In this document: positions 1 through 10,800 of the stretch, in pieces | Layout: each line of letters opens with the position of its first letter | How positions within the stretch are numbered: position 1 is the first letter of the stretch | Source: JAABRE01 sp964413275 | Lineage (GTDB): Bacteria; Cyanobacteriota; Cyanobacteriia; Cyanobacteriales; JAABRE01 | Direction of reading: 5' to 3' | Assembly (NCBI GenBank): GCA_964413275.1 | Contig: CAYPSO010000005.1 | Location: 13,181-77,180, forward strand | DNA: 64,000 nucleotides | The notes under the pieces: model-generated | The model's database searches: none | Told to the model about the DNA's origin: nothing | Seen by the model: only the letters and a program-made list of their open reading frames with translations | Made by a program: the position numbers and the translations under genes

Positions 1-562
1 CTTTTTTACGACCGAAATTGAGTAATTTACTGATGGCGTTGCGATCTTCTTTTTCGGTTTCTTGTTGAACTTCGCTTTCTTTGGGACAACGGTTAGCCAT
101 TGCTGCAAGTACGGTATCTTCCCCTTGGGTGAAGGCGTAGTCTAGTCCATTGGCTCTCGCAACGACGATGGGAATGCCGATTTCTGCTTCTAATTTAGGG
201 GCAATGCCTTCTAAATCCATTTTGATGATTTCGGTGGTACAAGTACCAATCCAGACGATAACACTAGGATTGCGATCGCGTTTTATTTGGTCACACAGAC
301 GCTTTAATTCTTCATAATCATTGAGTTTAGCAGATATATCCCCTTCTTCTAATTCTGCCATAGCGTAACGAGGTTCGGCAAAAATCATTACTCCCATAGC
401 GTTTTGTAGGAAGTATCCACAGGTTTTTGTACCGATGACTAGGAAAAAGCTATCTTCAATTTTTTGGTATAGCCAAGCAACACAGCTAATGGGGCAGAAT
501 GTATGATAATTTCCGGTTTCGCATTCAAAGTTTAAGGCTGGAGCTTCTTGTGCTAAAGTCAT
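1..562 (-). CDS. chlN: Light-independent protochlorophyllide reductase subunit N, N-terminal part
   Basis: ChlN and ChlB form the NifDK-like catalytic component of the dark-operative enzyme that reduces protochlorophyllide to chlorophyllide in chlorophyll synthesis. The gene runs off the left edge, so only about 187 of the usual roughly 465 residues are visible. The start (ATG at 562) gives MTLAQEAPALNFECETGNYH, followed by CPISCVAWLY and TKTCGYFLQN, which carry the cysteines expected to ligate the 4Fe-4S cluster shared with ChlB. The next segment, GTCTTEIIKMDL, is also typical of ChlN. chlL lies upstream on the same strand, 312 nt away, the usual cyanobacterial chlL-chlN order. The identification is firm, and the C-terminus cannot be judged. 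Confidence 0.95.
   Translation of the reverse strand, partial: MTLAQEAPALNFECETGNYHTFCPISCVAWLYQKIEDSFFLVIGTKTCGYFLQNAMGVMIFAEPRYAMAELEEGDISAKLNDYEELKRLCDQIKRDRNPSVIVWIGTCTTEIIKMDLEGIAPKLEAEIGIPIVVARANGLDYAFTQGEDTVLAAMANRCPKESEVQQETEKEDRNAISKLLNFGRKK
272..279. repeat. HIP1 octamer GCGATCGC (one of about nine)
   Basis: This is the highly iterated palindrome HIP1, a hallmark of many cyanobacterial genomes. Other copies seen by eye start near 7537, 22180, 22553, 23645, 24608, 40654, 44919 and 45058. Most lie inside genes. The list may be incomplete. Confidence 0.8.
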
Positions 563-645
563 TGTTTGGTATTCTCCCTTGAAATTATTTTTTAATGAAG
601 TATTTTTCAAAAATATTTACAATTATGGACATTTTTAATTTTTTT

Positions 646-711
646 GTAGGGTGGGCAAATTCAATAGATTTAAACTTAAATAATTTAACTTCAACAATTT
701 ACCCACCCTAC
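646..711. repeat. 66-bp palindromic element, GTAGGGTGGGC family
   Basis: The arms GTAGGGTGGGCAAATT and AATTTACCCACCCTAC face each other across an AT-rich centre. Similar elements of 64-69 bp lie at 23783-23849, 57291-57359 and 62912-62975, and short hairpins built from the same core at 764-786 and 25243-25264. All are intergenic. The size and termini suggest a MITE- or REP-like family. No transposase linked to it is visible. Confidence 0.75.
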
Positions 712-712
712 T

Positions 713-813
713 GGACTGTTTCAACTAAAATAGGGCAATAGAATTTTGATTGTCTTTATGATTTGGTGGGCATTGCCCACCCTACTAATGCACACTTTTA
801 ACTGAAACAGTCC
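713..813. repeat. Inverted repeat enclosing a GTGGGC hairpin
   Basis: GGACTGTTTCA at 713 and TGAAACAGTCC ending at 813 form an 11-bp inverted pair about 100 bp across. Between them, at 764-786, is a short TGGTGGGC...GCCCACC hairpin. Together with the neighbouring 646-711 element this fills most of the 312-nt chlL-chlN spacer. A related GTTTCAGTTG string lies near 57110. Confidence 0.55.
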
Positions 814-874
814 ACTACAATATTTACTGAGTTAGACCTAAATCCAATTTGATAAATGTTTAATGTTCAATGAA

Positions 875-1744
875 TTAAACCATCATTAGATCTAGTTCGT
901 CTTCTTCTGCTTTCTCTTTGGGAGGATTGAGGTAGTAATCCGATAACAAAGTAAATAAATCACGATCTTGAGCTTCGCTAGGAACTACACCTTCTGGTAA
1001 TGCTAAAATCTGATCGGCAATATTCAAGTAATAATCACAAACATAATCCAAGGATGGATCGCTTTCAGCCATTTCAAAAAGGGTTTTTCCTTTAACTCTA
1101 GATACCCGAATATCTTCGATTAAGGGCAATATTTCTAATACTGGCATGGGTACATGGGAAATATATTTATCAATTAAATCCCGTTTTGAGGTGCGATTGC
1201 CGATTAATCCGGCTAAACGTAATGTATGAGTGCGAGCTTTTTCTCTTACGGAAGCAGCAATTCTGTTGGCTGCAAATAAAGCATCAAAACCATTGTCTGT
1301 AACGATTAAACAATAATCTGCATAGTTTAAAGGTGCAGCAAAACCACCGCAAACCACGTCACCTAAGACATCAAATAAAATTACGTCATATTCGTCAAAG
1401 GCGTTTAATTCTTTTAAGAGTTTAACGGTTTCACCTACAACATAACCACCACAACCAGCACCTGCGGGAGGGCCTCCTGCTTCAACACAACTAACTTTGC
1501 CATATCCTTCATAAATTACATCTTCTGGCCAAATATCTTCGTAGTGAAAGTCTTTTTCTTGCAAGGTATCAATAATTGTGGGAATTAAAAAACCTGTCAA
1601 AGTAAAAGTGCTGTCATGTTTAGGATCGCATCCTATCTGTAATACTTTTTTACCTCTTTTTGCTAAGGCTGCGGAAATGTTACAGCTAGTGGTTGATTTA
1701 CCGATTCCACCTTTGCCATAAACTGCTAATTTTATTTGTGCCAT
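875..1744 (-). CDS. chlL: Light-independent protochlorophyllide reductase iron-sulfur ATP-binding protein
   Basis: ChlL is the NifH-like reductase that passes electrons, with ATP hydrolysis, to the ChlN-ChlB complex for light-independent protochlorophyllide reduction. The 289-residue product has the P-loop GKGGIGKST at residues 11-19 and the cluster-ligating cysteines C98 (GAGCGGYV) and C132 (DVVCGGF) that bridge two subunits with one 4Fe-4S cluster. The length matches the family. The ATG at 1744 is preceded by AGGAG at a suitable distance. chlN follows downstream on the same strand after a repeat-filled spacer. NifH is the main alternative, but the ChlN partner and the whole-length sequence favour ChlL. 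Confidence 0.97.
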   Translation of the reverse strand: MAQIKLAVYGKGGIGKSTTSCNISAALAKRGKKVLQIGCDPKHDSTFTLTGFLIPTIIDTLQEKDFHYEDIWPEDVIYEGYGKVSCVEAGGPPAGAGCGGYVVGETVKLLKELNAFDEYDVILFDVLGDVVCGGFAAPLNYADYCLIVTDNGFDALFAANRIAASVREKARTHTLRLAGLIGNRTSKRDLIDKYISHVPMPVLEILPLIEDIRVSRVKGKTLFEMAESDPSLDYVCDYYLNIADQILALPEGVVPSEAQDRDLFTLLSDYYLNPPKEKAEEDELDLMMV

Positions 1745-2438
1745 TTTCTTTATCTCCTGTTTGAGTAAAAATACTTATTTTTTTATGTTTTTTGATTACA
1801 GCTTTTTACTGTTGTTAGTCTGCATTATTCACTAATTTTCTAGGAAAATAAAGGGGTCATAATTTCAATCTTAGGTGCAAATAAGCAATAAACAATAAAT
1901 AAAAACTAATTAAACCATAAAAACCGATGTAAAGCCTTTTCAAAACAAATTATTAATATAAATAATGATTTGTGTATTTATTTTTAATAAATAGATACAA
2001 TAAACAAAAAATATCAATTCACTAAATTGTTACAGCGAAATTCTATTCCCTCTAATCGACATTACTAAATTGCTATGGTCTTTATCAAGTAAAGATTTGA
2101 ACTTATTTAATTAGGGAAAATGAGTAGGATTATCTTTTGAATAATTAGACCTAATACCCTATAAATAGAACTCTTTATCAGATATTTAAAAAAAATTATG
2201 GATTAATTTGTAAAGAATAATTACATTTTATTGCGTTTATCTTCAACTTAAATAAGTTGACTAAATTTACAGATAAGAAAGACTTCTCGTTTAAGCCCAG
2301 TTAAAAAAGTTATATTCAAGGAAACACAACAGCAAATCATTTTAGATTGTTGCGAAAAAAACCCCACTGTTGCTCCTTACCTGTTCCCTGTCCTGAAGGG
2401 AGTTGAAATTATTAATTAAACCTTTTTAAAATACTTAA
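1745..2438. other. Intergenic region between divergent chlL and the MgtC-like gene
   Basis: This 694-nt AT-rich stretch separates two divergent genes and must hold both promoters. I see no credible ORF, tRNA or strong hairpin in it. A short run rich in CTGTTCC/CTGTCCT near 2375-2395 resembles decayed heptamer repeat. Confidence 0.5.
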
Positions 2439-3707
2439 ATGTTTTCCCAATTAATATTGAGTTCAGATGCTTTTAAATTATTTATGGTTCTTTTTCTTTC
2501 CTTTTTAATTGGTTTAGAAAGAGAAGAACATAAGATTAATAAAGGTTATGCTTTTGGGGGAGTACGGACTTATCCTTTAATTGGATTAGTGGGTTATGGT
2601 ATGGCATTTTTGTCACAAAATCAAATTATTCCTGTTGCCATTGGTTTAGGAGTAATTGGTGGCTTAATGATGATTTCTTATTGGTATAAAATCCACGCTT
2701 CACAACGAGTTGGTTTTACCTCAGAAATTTCTGGTTTATTAACTTATATTATTGGTGCTTTAGTTTATCACGAATATTTTTGGGTAGCTTCTACTTTGGC
2801 GATTGCAAGTTTAATTTTGTTAGAATTAAAATCTTTTTTAGAAAATTTAGCTCGTCGTTTTTCTGAAGAAGATATTTTCACTTTTACTAAATTTTTATTT
2901 TTAACCCTTGTTATTTTACCTATTCTTCCCAATCAAAATTTTAGTATTTTTGATCTTAATCCTTTTAAAACTTGGTTAGTTGTGGTCGCAGTTAGTAGCA
3001 TTTCCTATGGTAGTTTTCTCTTACAAAGATTGATTAAAGGAAAAGGAGGAATTACCTTAATCGCTCTTTTAGGCGGTGCTTATTCTTCCACTGTTACCAC
3101 AGTAGCTTTAGCCAAAGAATCTAGTCTGAATCCTGAAACTTCTGGTAATTATTTAGGTGCAATTATTATTGCTACAGGGATGATGTATTTTCGGTTAGCT
3201 TTATTACTAAAAATTTTTAATTATAATTTAGCCCGTCAATTAATTATTCCTTTTATTTGTCTAGGAAGTGTAGGAATTTTAGTAGGTTTTTTAATAATCT
3301 TAAAATGTAATTCAAAAATAAAACCTCATGAATGTAAAGCCAGCCATCCCACAGGAAATCCTTTAGAATTAAAAGCTGCTTTAAGTTTTGCGACTTTATT
3401 TGTTTTGATTTCTATTATTACTCATTATACTATTACTTACTTAGGTAATCGTGGCGTTTATACTTTAGCAGGAATTATGGGAATTACAGATGTAGATCCT
3501 TTTATTTTAGGCTTAACTCAATCTGGGGGAAAATCAGTACCTATTTCTATTGCAAGTATTTCGATTTTAATTGCTACGGCTAGTAATAATATTATTAAAG
3601 GTATATATGCCATAATTTTTAGTAATCAGCAAATAGGAAAACAGAGTTTTTATCTGTTATTATTATTAAGTTTTTTTGGTTTAATTCCGATTATGTGGTT
3701 AAAATAA
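2439..3707 (+). CDS. MgtC/SapB-type membrane protein with DUF4010 domain
   Basis: The 422-residue product is an integral membrane protein with about ten or more hydrophobic segments. The N-terminal part carries the MgtC/SapB signature (FLIGLEREEH, then GGVRTYPLIGL near residues 20-50), and the second half matches the DUF4010 architecture, including a conserved GGAYSSTVTTVALA segment and SGGKSVPISIAS near the end. The family occurs across bacteria, and its transport or regulatory role is not settled. The ATG at 2439 has no strong Shine-Dalgarno sequence. The gene stands alone, followed 100 nt later by the methyltransferase gene on the same strand. Confidence 0.8.
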   Translation: MFSQLILSSDAFKLFMVLFLSFLIGLEREEHKINKGYAFGGVRTYPLIGLVGYGMAFLSQNQIIPVAIGLGVIGGLMMISYWYKIHASQRVGFTSEISGLLTYIIGALVYHEYFWVASTLAIASLILLELKSFLENLARRFSEEDIFTFTKFLFLTLVILPILPNQNFSIFDLNPFKTWLVVVAVSSISYGSFLLQRLIKGKGGITLIALLGGAYSSTVTTVALAKESSLNPETSGNYLGAIIIATGMMYFRLALLLKIFNYNLARQLIIPFICLGSVGILVGFLIILKCNSKIKPHECKASHPTGNPLELKAALSFATLFVLISIITHYTITYLGNRGVYTLAGIMGITDVDPFILGLTQSGGKSVPISIASISILIATASNNIIKGIYAIIFSNQQIGKQSFYLLLLLSFFGLIPIMWLK

Positions 3708-3807
3708 ATCTATTAATTTATCTGAGTTGAATGATATTTCTTGCAGTAAATTTTACAATTAGTTAAAATACGGATTAATTAAGAAATATATTTAAGATTA
3801 GATTTCA

Positions 3808-4749
3808 ATGAGTTCATTTTTCCCATTTTTTGCATCTTTCCTTAGTTTATTAACTCTAGGCATTGCCTCATATTTAATTACGGCTCGCCGTTATCAATCA
3901 TCTAACTCCGTAGCTAATTCCTACGATCAATGGACAGAAGATGGTATTTTAGAATTTTACTGGGGCGAACATATTCATTTAGGTCATTATGGTTCACCTC
4001 CCCAACCTAAAGATTTTATCGCTGCCAAAGTAGATTTTGTCCATGAAATGGTTCAATGGGGCGGCTTAGACAAATTACCTCCTGGTAGCACTCTTTTAGA
4101 TGTTGGCTGTGGAATTGGTGGCAGTAGCCGTATTTTGGCTAAGGATTATGGGTTTTCTGTCACCGGTGTTACCATTAGTCCTCAACAAGTTAAACGGGCT
4201 CAAAACTTGACACCTAAAGGTATTGATGCTAAATTTGTGGTTGATGATGCCATGAAACTCTCTTTTCCTGATGGCAGTTTTGATGTAGTTTGGTCTGTGG
4301 AAGCTGGGCCTCATATGCCGGATAAAGCAGTTTTTGCTAAGGAATTAATGCGGGTATTAAAACCCGGTGGTGTTTTACTTGTAGCAGATTGGAATCAAAG
4401 GGACGATCGCACCTTACCCCTTAATTTTTGGGAAAAACCAGTAATGAAACAATTGCTAGATCAATGGTCACATCCCGCTTTTTCAAGTATTGAAAGGTTT
4501 GCAGAGCTTTTAGAAGCCACAGGATTAGTCTCAGGGAAAGTAATCATCGCCGATTGGACTCAACAAACACTTCCTTCTTGGTTAGATTCCATTTGGCAAG
4601 GCATAGTTAAACCAAAAGGATTAGTAATGTTTGGTGTTTCTGGTTTTATTAAATCTCTACGGGAAGTACCTACTTTATTGCTGATGCGATTAGCTTTTGG
4701 TAAGGGGCTTTGCCGATTCGGAATGTTTCGGGCGATAAAAACCTTTTAA
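3808..4749 (+). CDS. 2-methyl-6-phytyl-1,4-benzoquinol methyltransferase (Sll0418 type)
   Basis: The enzyme transfers a methyl group from SAM to 2-methyl-6-phytyl-benzoquinol (and the solanesyl analogue) in tocopherol and plastoquinone synthesis. The 313-residue product begins with a membrane anchor (residues about 5-25), then SVANSYDQWTEDGILEFYWG. It has the SAM-binding motif I LDVGCGIGGSSR near residue 97 and later GGVLLVADWNQRDDR. It resembles Synechocystis Sll0418 almost from end to end as I remember that sequence. Membrane attachment suits its lipid substrate. The start is the ATG at 3808. Confidence 0.92.
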   Translation: MSSFFPFFASFLSLLTLGIASYLITARRYQSSNSVANSYDQWTEDGILEFYWGEHIHLGHYGSPPQPKDFIAAKVDFVHEMVQWGGLDKLPPGSTLLDVGCGIGGSSRILAKDYGFSVTGVTISPQQVKRAQNLTPKGIDAKFVVDDAMKLSFPDGSFDVVWSVEAGPHMPDKAVFAKELMRVLKPGGVLLVADWNQRDDRTLPLNFWEKPVMKQLLDQWSHPAFSSIERFAELLEATGLVSGKVIIADWTQQTLPSWLDSIWQGIVKPKGLVMFGVSGFIKSLREVPTLLLMRLAFGKGLCRFGMFRAIKTF

Positions 4750-4804
4750 ATGTACTTTTTAAATGTATAAGCTGTTGTGCATTTAAACTGGGTATTAGTA
4801 ATTA

Positions 4805-4822
4805 CCTCCTGCCTCCTGCCTC
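4805..4822. repeat. Short heptamer repeat (CCTCCTG)
   Basis: CCTCCTG is repeated twice and followed by CCTC in the spacer between the methyltransferase gene and hpnH. It is a minimal member of the heptanucleotide tandem repeats that form long arrays elsewhere in the window. Confidence 0.5.
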
Positions 4823-4952
4823 TCTCAACAACCAAATTTAAAAGCGTGATAGCTTAGACGAATTGCAGAAGTTAGGGAATGGGGAAGTCTAATGTACCAA
4901 TTTCGGGTAAACATGACTACAATCGAATAAATTATGTAGTGTGAGGAAGAAT

Positions 4953-5966
4953 ATGGCAATTAATTTGCAACAAGCCTTTGAAGTAGGCAAGTATCTGGTT
5001 ACTCAAAGGTTATTGGGGCGAAAAAAATTTCCCCTCGTTTTAATGTTAGAACCTTTATTCCGTTGTAATCTTGCTTGCACTGGTTGTGGCAAAATTCAGC
5101 ATCCTACAGAAATTCTCAAGCAAAATCTTAGCCCTGAAGATTGTTTTAAGGCAGCAGAGGAATGTGGTGCTCCTGTGGTATCTATTCCGGGCGGTGAACC
5201 TTTATTACACCCTCAAATTGACGAAATTGTTAAAGGTTTAATCGCTAGGAAAAAATTTGTTTATCTGTGTACCAACGGCATATTATTAGAGAAAAGTTTA
5301 GATAAATTCGAGCCTTCTCCTTACCTAACTTTTAGCATACATTTAGATGGTTTACAGGAAAAACATGACCAATGTGTAGATCGTCAAGGAGTGTTTGACA
5401 AAGCAGTCAATGCCATAAAGGCAGCTAAAGCTAAAGGATTCCGTGTTACCACCAATACTACAGTATTTGAGGGAACAAATCCTCAAGAAGTACAGGAATT
5501 TTTTGATTTTCTGGAAACTTTAGGTATTGACGGTATGATGATTTCCCCCGGATACAGCTATGAATGGGCACCAGATCAAGATCATTTCCTGAAACGAGAA
5601 CAAACGAAAACCTTATTCCGTGAGATACTTGCACCTTTTAAAGCTGGTAAAAAGAAATGGAATTTTAATCATAATCCCCTGTTTTTAGATTTTCTCATTG
5701 GTGAAAAAGATTATGAATGTACTCCTTGGGGCAGTCCGAGTTATAGTGTATTAGGATGGCAAAAACCTTGCTATTTGTTAAATGAAGGATATTATCAAAC
5801 CTTCCAAGAATTATTAAACAATACTGACTGGAGCAAATATGGCCGAGCCAGTGGTAATCCACAATGTGCTGACTGTATGGTACATTGTGGTTATGAACCT
5901 ACCGCAGCCATGGATGCCATGCAGCCCTCAAATATTGGTCGCTCTTTAAGTACGCTTTTGGGTTAA
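4953..5966 (+). CDS. hpnH: Adenosyl-hopene transferase HpnH (radical SAM)
   Basis: HpnH joins a 5'-deoxyadenosyl group to diploptene, the first step of extended C35 hopanoid side-chain synthesis. The radical-SAM motif is CNLACTGC (CxxxCxxC) near residue 41, followed by the PGGEPLLHP segment. Cysteines near the C-terminus (QCADCMVHC) belong to the HpnH-specific extension. I chose the ATG at 4953 because GAGGAAGA lies just before it; an in-frame GTG at 4941 would add four residues but lacks this spacing. The length (337 residues) is normal. No other hopanoid gene is next to it. Confidence 0.93.
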   Translation: MAINLQQAFEVGKYLVTQRLLGRKKFPLVLMLEPLFRCNLACTGCGKIQHPTEILKQNLSPEDCFKAAEECGAPVVSIPGGEPLLHPQIDEIVKGLIARKKFVYLCTNGILLEKSLDKFEPSPYLTFSIHLDGLQEKHDQCVDRQGVFDKAVNAIKAAKAKGFRVTTNTTVFEGTNPQEVQEFFDFLETLGIDGMMISPGYSYEWAPDQDHFLKREQTKTLFREILAPFKAGKKKWNFNHNPLFLDFLIGEKDYECTPWGSPSYSVLGWQKPCYLLNEGYYQTFQELLNNTDWSKYGRASGNPQCADCMVHCGYEPTAAMDAMQPSNIGRSLSTLLG

Positions 5967-6018
5967 GTTATTAGTTCTTTGTCATTGGTTAAATAACCAA
6001 TGACAAAAGACAAAATAT

Positions 6019-6417
6019 TTATTGCTTATTTACCTTATGCTCTTTATGGTTTTTGCTGAGTAATTGTTCTTCGAGGGCAGCAATACGATTATAAGCGGCT
6101 GTCAGTTGTGCTGTTAAACGCCGAATTTGCACATCACTAGACATTCCCATTTGTTGATAGCGATAACTATTATATTGCCAACTATTACCACCTACTAATA
6201 TGTCTTTATGTACCATATTTAGGTCTGCATATTCGTTTGATGTATCAGGATTCGGAATCATATCGTTCAAAGATGAAGAAGATTCAACTGTTGACCCATA
6301 TTTCTCATCTTGACGGGAACTTAAAACGACTATTTGTTTACTCATTTGAGCGACAATTTCTTGCAAATTCTCTACCTTAGAATTAAGTTCGACGATTTTT
6401 TGATACATTGAATCCAT
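6019..6417 (-). CDS. Hypothetical coiled-coil protein
   Basis: I do not recognise a characterised family. The 132-residue product has a predicted coiled coil at residues 5-38 (heptad pattern in KIVELNSKVENLQEIVAQM), a polar middle rich in Ser and Asn, and a second helix near the C-terminus (IRRLTAQLTAAYNRIAALEEQLL). There is no signal peptide or membrane segment. A second in-frame ATG four codons in is an equally possible start. It reads towards the convergent hpnH gene, 52 nt away. Confidence 0.7.
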   Translation of the reverse strand: MDSMYQKIVELNSKVENLQEIVAQMSKQIVVLSSRQDEKYGSTVESSSSLNDMIPNPDTSNEYADLNMVHKDILVGGNSWQYNSYRYQQMGMSSDVQIRRLTAQLTAAYNRIAALEEQLLSKNHKEHKVNKQ

Positions 6418-6577
6418 AGCATTTTCCCAATTCCTACTCTTATTTTTTCATGCTATATTATCTCTAAGAAAAATTACGATTATTGCTGATTAATTTAACT
6501 ATTGGTCAAAGCTTTGTTATATACATTACTAAAAAGAAAGAATATTCTGTTTTTTATCTTTATTCAGTAAACCGTAA

Positions 6578-7723
6578 TTAAGTTATTAATTGATAACGCA
6601 TTCCGGGTAATTGGGAAACTAAACCTAGTAATTCTAATTGTAATAAACCAGCACTAACATTAGGTGCAGCTAAACCAGATTTTTCGATAATTGAGTCAAA
6701 TGGGATGGCATCTGAGGGAACACATTCTAAGATTTTGGCTAATTCTGGAGCTAAATTAAGATTCTTTAGCGAATTTGCTGGAATTACTGTCTCAGTTTCA
6801 GAAAATAAAGATAATTGTTGTGCCGTATCCAGAGGAGGTATCGCACCTAACATTTCCAATAATTCCCCTTCCTCAATAATCATGCCAGAGCCATCTTTCA
6901 ATAATTTTAAACATCCTTTAGCATGGTCAAAATCAGGAGAATTAGGTAAAGCGTAGATGTCTCGACCAAATTCATTACCATATCTAGCAGTAATTAAAGA
7001 GCCAGATTTTTCTGGTGCTTCCATGACTAAAACCGCACGACTTAAACCCGCAATAATACGATTACGAGGGGGGAAATTTCGACGATCTGGTCTTGTTCCC
7101 GCCGGATATTCGCTTAAAAGCAGTCCTTGAGCGGTAATTTCTTCCATTAACTGGCGATTACTCTGGGGATATACTACATCAACCCCTGTACCTAACACAG
7201 CAATAGTGCGCCCTCCTGCCTGTAAACAGGCTTGATGTGCTTCAGTATCAATACCGGCTGCCAAACCAGAAATAATGGTAAAGCCTGATTTCGCTAAAAT
7301 GCTGCTAATTTTGCGAGTCCATCTTTTACCGTGTTCGCTGGGATACCGCGTACCTACCATAGCGCAACAGGGGGTAATGCCATCAATTTCTGCTTTTTTT
7401 ACTTTACCTCGATAATATAATACAGGAGGAGGAGTAGGAATTTCTAACAATAAACGGGGGTATTCTGCATCGGCTGGAGTCCAAAAATGAGGATTTTTTT
7501 TGCTATGTTCTAATAATAATTGTTCGGGATTAATTTGCGATCGCTTTTCACTAACAGTTTGTGATAATTTCCATCCCAAACCTTCTATTTCTCCTAAAGC
7601 TTTAATATTGGCATTCCAAGCTTCTTCTAAACTACCAAAATATTCCTGTAAACGTTTTAATAAAATTGGCCCGATGCCGTGAATTTGTGACCATGCTAAC
7701 CAATATATTCTTTCTTGTTTCAT
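6578..7723 (-). CDS. dprA: DNA-processing protein DprA
   Basis: DprA loads RecA on incoming single-stranded DNA during natural transformation. The 381-residue product has an N-terminal helix-hairpin-helix region (IHGIGPILLKRL), a central Rossmann-like domain with the signatures VGTRYPSEHG and SGLAAGIDTEAHQ, then GRDIYALPNSP, and a C-terminal winged-helix segment (residues about 320-380). I chose the ATG at 7723, which gives MKQERIYWLAW. An in-frame ATG 33 nt upstream would add a hydrophobic leader not expected in this cytosolic protein. The gene is monocistronic and divergent from the sensor-kinase operon. Confidence 0.93.
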   Translation of the reverse strand: MKQERIYWLAWSQIHGIGPILLKRLQEYFGSLEEAWNANIKALGEIEGLGWKLSQTVSEKRSQINPEQLLLEHSKKNPHFWTPADAEYPRLLLEIPTPPPVLYYRGKVKKAEIDGITPCCAMVGTRYPSEHGKRWTRKISSILAKSGFTIISGLAAGIDTEAHQACLQAGGRTIAVLGTGVDVVYPQSNRQLMEEITAQGLLLSEYPAGTRPDRRNFPPRNRIIAGLSRAVLVMEAPEKSGSLITARYGNEFGRDIYALPNSPDFDHAKGCLKLLKDGSGMIIEEGELLEMLGAIPPLDTAQQLSLFSETETVIPANSLKNLNLAPELAKILECVPSDAIPFDSIIEKSGLAAPNVSAGLLQLELLGLVSQLPGMRYQLIT

Positions 7724-7869
7724 AATTATTTGTTTCAATAGTATAATAATAGCCAATTATATATTTCTTTTCTCTTCTTTTCTCCCTGTTTGACCTGCCT
7801 CCGTGATTCATTAAAAAAATTATGTTTACTTACCGCCTCTAATCTCTATATTATTAATAATTAATTATT

Positions 7870-10800
7870 ATGATATTACCTAATTATCAACTTTTAAATA
7901 AAATCCATGAAACTCATAAATCCGAGATTTATCGTGCCATTAGAAATGAAGATAATTTATCGGTTATTATTAAAAATCTTAAAATAAGTTATCCCACACA
8001 GGAAGAAATTATTCACTATAAACAAGAATATGAAATTACTCGTTATCTTCATATTGAAGGAGTAATAAAAGTTTATGATTCAATTATAAATCCATCTCAT
8101 ATAGCTATAATTTTAGAAGATTTTGGTGCAATTTCTTTAATAGATTTTCTAAGTCAACAACCGAATCAAAGATTATCTGTATCACAATTTTTACCCATAG
8201 CAATTAAAATAACTAAAATTTTAGGCAATATTCATCAAGAACATATTATTCATAAAGATATTAATCCTTCTAACATTATTTATAATCCAGAAACAGAACA
8301 GCTTAAAATTATTGATTTTGGAATTTCGACTAAATTAACGAAAGAAAATCCTGTTTTTAAACATCCTAATATACTTGAAGGGACTTTAGCTTATATTTCC
8401 CCCGAACAAACAGGAAGAATGAATCGTTTTCTTGATTATCGTACCGATTTTTATTCTTTGGGCATAACCTTTTATCAACTATTAACTGGACAACTTCCCT
8501 ATAAAAGTAATGATTTACTGGAATTAGTTCATAGCCATATAGCTAAAATTCCCTTATTACCCCATGAAATAAACTTAGAAATACCTTTAACACTTTCTAA
8601 AATAATAGTAAAATTAATGGCTAAAAATGCCGAAGATAGATATAAAAGTGCTTGGGGAATTAAGACTGATTTAGAAAATTGTTTAGAACAATTAAAAAAC
8701 AAAGGTAGTATTAATGAATTTATTTTAGGTGAAAATGATTTTTCTGAAGAATTACATATTCCTCAAAAATTATATGGTAGAGCCACAGAAGTAGAAGAAT
8801 TATTGGCAGCCTTTGCACGAACTACAACAAGAGATGAGCAAAATAATAAATCTCCTGAATTCATTTTAGTATCTGGTTATTCAGGAATAGGTAAAACCTC
8901 CCTTGTTCAAGAAATTTATAAGCCAATTACTGAAAAAAAAGGTTACTTTATCTCCGGCAAATTTGACCAATTACAACGTCATATTCCCTATTATTCCATA
9001 GTCAAAGCACTACAAAAATTAATCAAACAACTCTTAAGAAAAGATGAAATTAGTTTACAAATATGGAAAGAAAAATTATTAAAAGCATTAGGAGAAAATG
9101 GAGAGATTATTGTTAATCTTATTCCTGAATTAGAATTAATGATTGGCAAGCAACCTGAAGTTACGAAGTTAGAAGGTATAGAATCGGAAAATAGGTTTAA
9201 TTTAGTTTTTCAAAATTTTATCCAAGTTTTTCCTCAAGCAGAACACCCTTTAGTTATCTTTATTGATGATTTACAGTGGGCAGATTTAGCTTCATTAAAG
9301 TTAATTAATTTAATTTTGACAGAAATTAAACCAGAATATTTATTATTAATAGGTGCGTATCGTGATAATGAAGTTAGTGATACCCATCCTTTAATTATGA
9401 CTATTAAGTCACTTAAAAAAATGGCAATACCAATCAAGGAAATTATCTTACAACCCTTACAAAAAAAAGATATAAACCAATTACTAATTGATACATTTTA
9501 TTGTCTATCTGAGCAAGCAGAAGAACTAGGAAAATTAATTCAAGAGAAAACAGAAGGGAATCCTTTTTTTATTAATGAGTTAATTAAAGATATTCATCAA
9601 AATAATTTAATCTATTTCGATTCAGAAGTTAGACATTGGCAATGGCAGATAGAAGAAATAAAACACATAAAAATTAGTGAGAATGTAGTCGAACTATTGA
9701 TTAAAAAACTTCTAAATTTACCGAAAACAACTCAACATTTTTTAAGTTTAGCTGCTTGTATTGGTGCTGAGTTTGATTTAACAACTTTAGCAATTATTTC
9801 TCAACAACAATCTGCTTTATTATTTGATGAATTAAAATTAGCTATTAAACTGGGTTTAGTTATAGCAAAATCAGAATTAAATACTGAATTATTAATTAAT
9901 AACTATCAATTTGCCCACGATCGCTTTCAGCAAGCAGCCTATAGTTTAATCAAACAAGAAGAACAAGAAATAATTCACCTAAAAATAGGAAGACTGTTAT
10001 TAGATAAGATAAATATTCAAGAAAAAAAAGATAATATTTTTGCCATTGTCGATCATCTTAATAAAGGAAGTATTTTAATCAAAGATGAAACAGAAAAACA
10101 AAAGTTAGTTGAATTAAATCTTTTAGTTGCTAAAAAAGCAAAAGATTCTGCCGCTTATAAATCTGCTCAAGAATACTTAATTGCTGGATTAAAAAACACT
10201 ACTCAAAAACTATGGTTAACCGATCATCAATTAATGTTTGAGTTGTATAAAGAACGAATTAAAATTGAGTATTTAACTGGTGATTTTAATGAGTCAGAAA
10301 ACTGGATTGCTTTAACCTTAAAACAAGAAATATCTCCTTTAGAAAAAGTAGAAATATACAACTTATTAATTATTCAATATACCATGCAAGCAAAATATGA
10401 GGAGGCTATTGAAACAGGTAGAAAAGCTTTAGTATTATTAGGAATTGATTTACCTAAAACTAATTTAACAGAAGTTGTTCTGACAGAAATTAAACAAATA
10501 GAAGAAAAAATTGGTGATCGCACCATTGATTCTTTATTAGATGCACAAAAAATGACTATACCTGAACAACAAATGATAGGTAAAGTATTAACTAATATCG
10601 ATCCTCCCGCCTATTTTAGTAATCAAGAATTATATGCAGTTATTGTAGTTAAAATGACTAATATTTCCTTGAATTATGGACATATTCCAGAGTCAAGTAA
10701 AGGTTATGTGACTTATGGAGCAATTATTAATTCGGTAACATCTAATTATCAAATTGGTTATGAATTTGGGAGTTTAGCAATAAAATTAAGTGAAAAATTT

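Noticed and set aside
563..874. tRNA or small RNA gene in the chlL-chlN spacer
   Set aside because: Only inverted repeats of a dispersed family are seen; no cloverleaf or T-loop sequence.
875..1744. NifH nitrogenase reductase
   Set aside because: The ChlN gene next to it and the whole-length sequence fit ChlL; no other nif gene is present.
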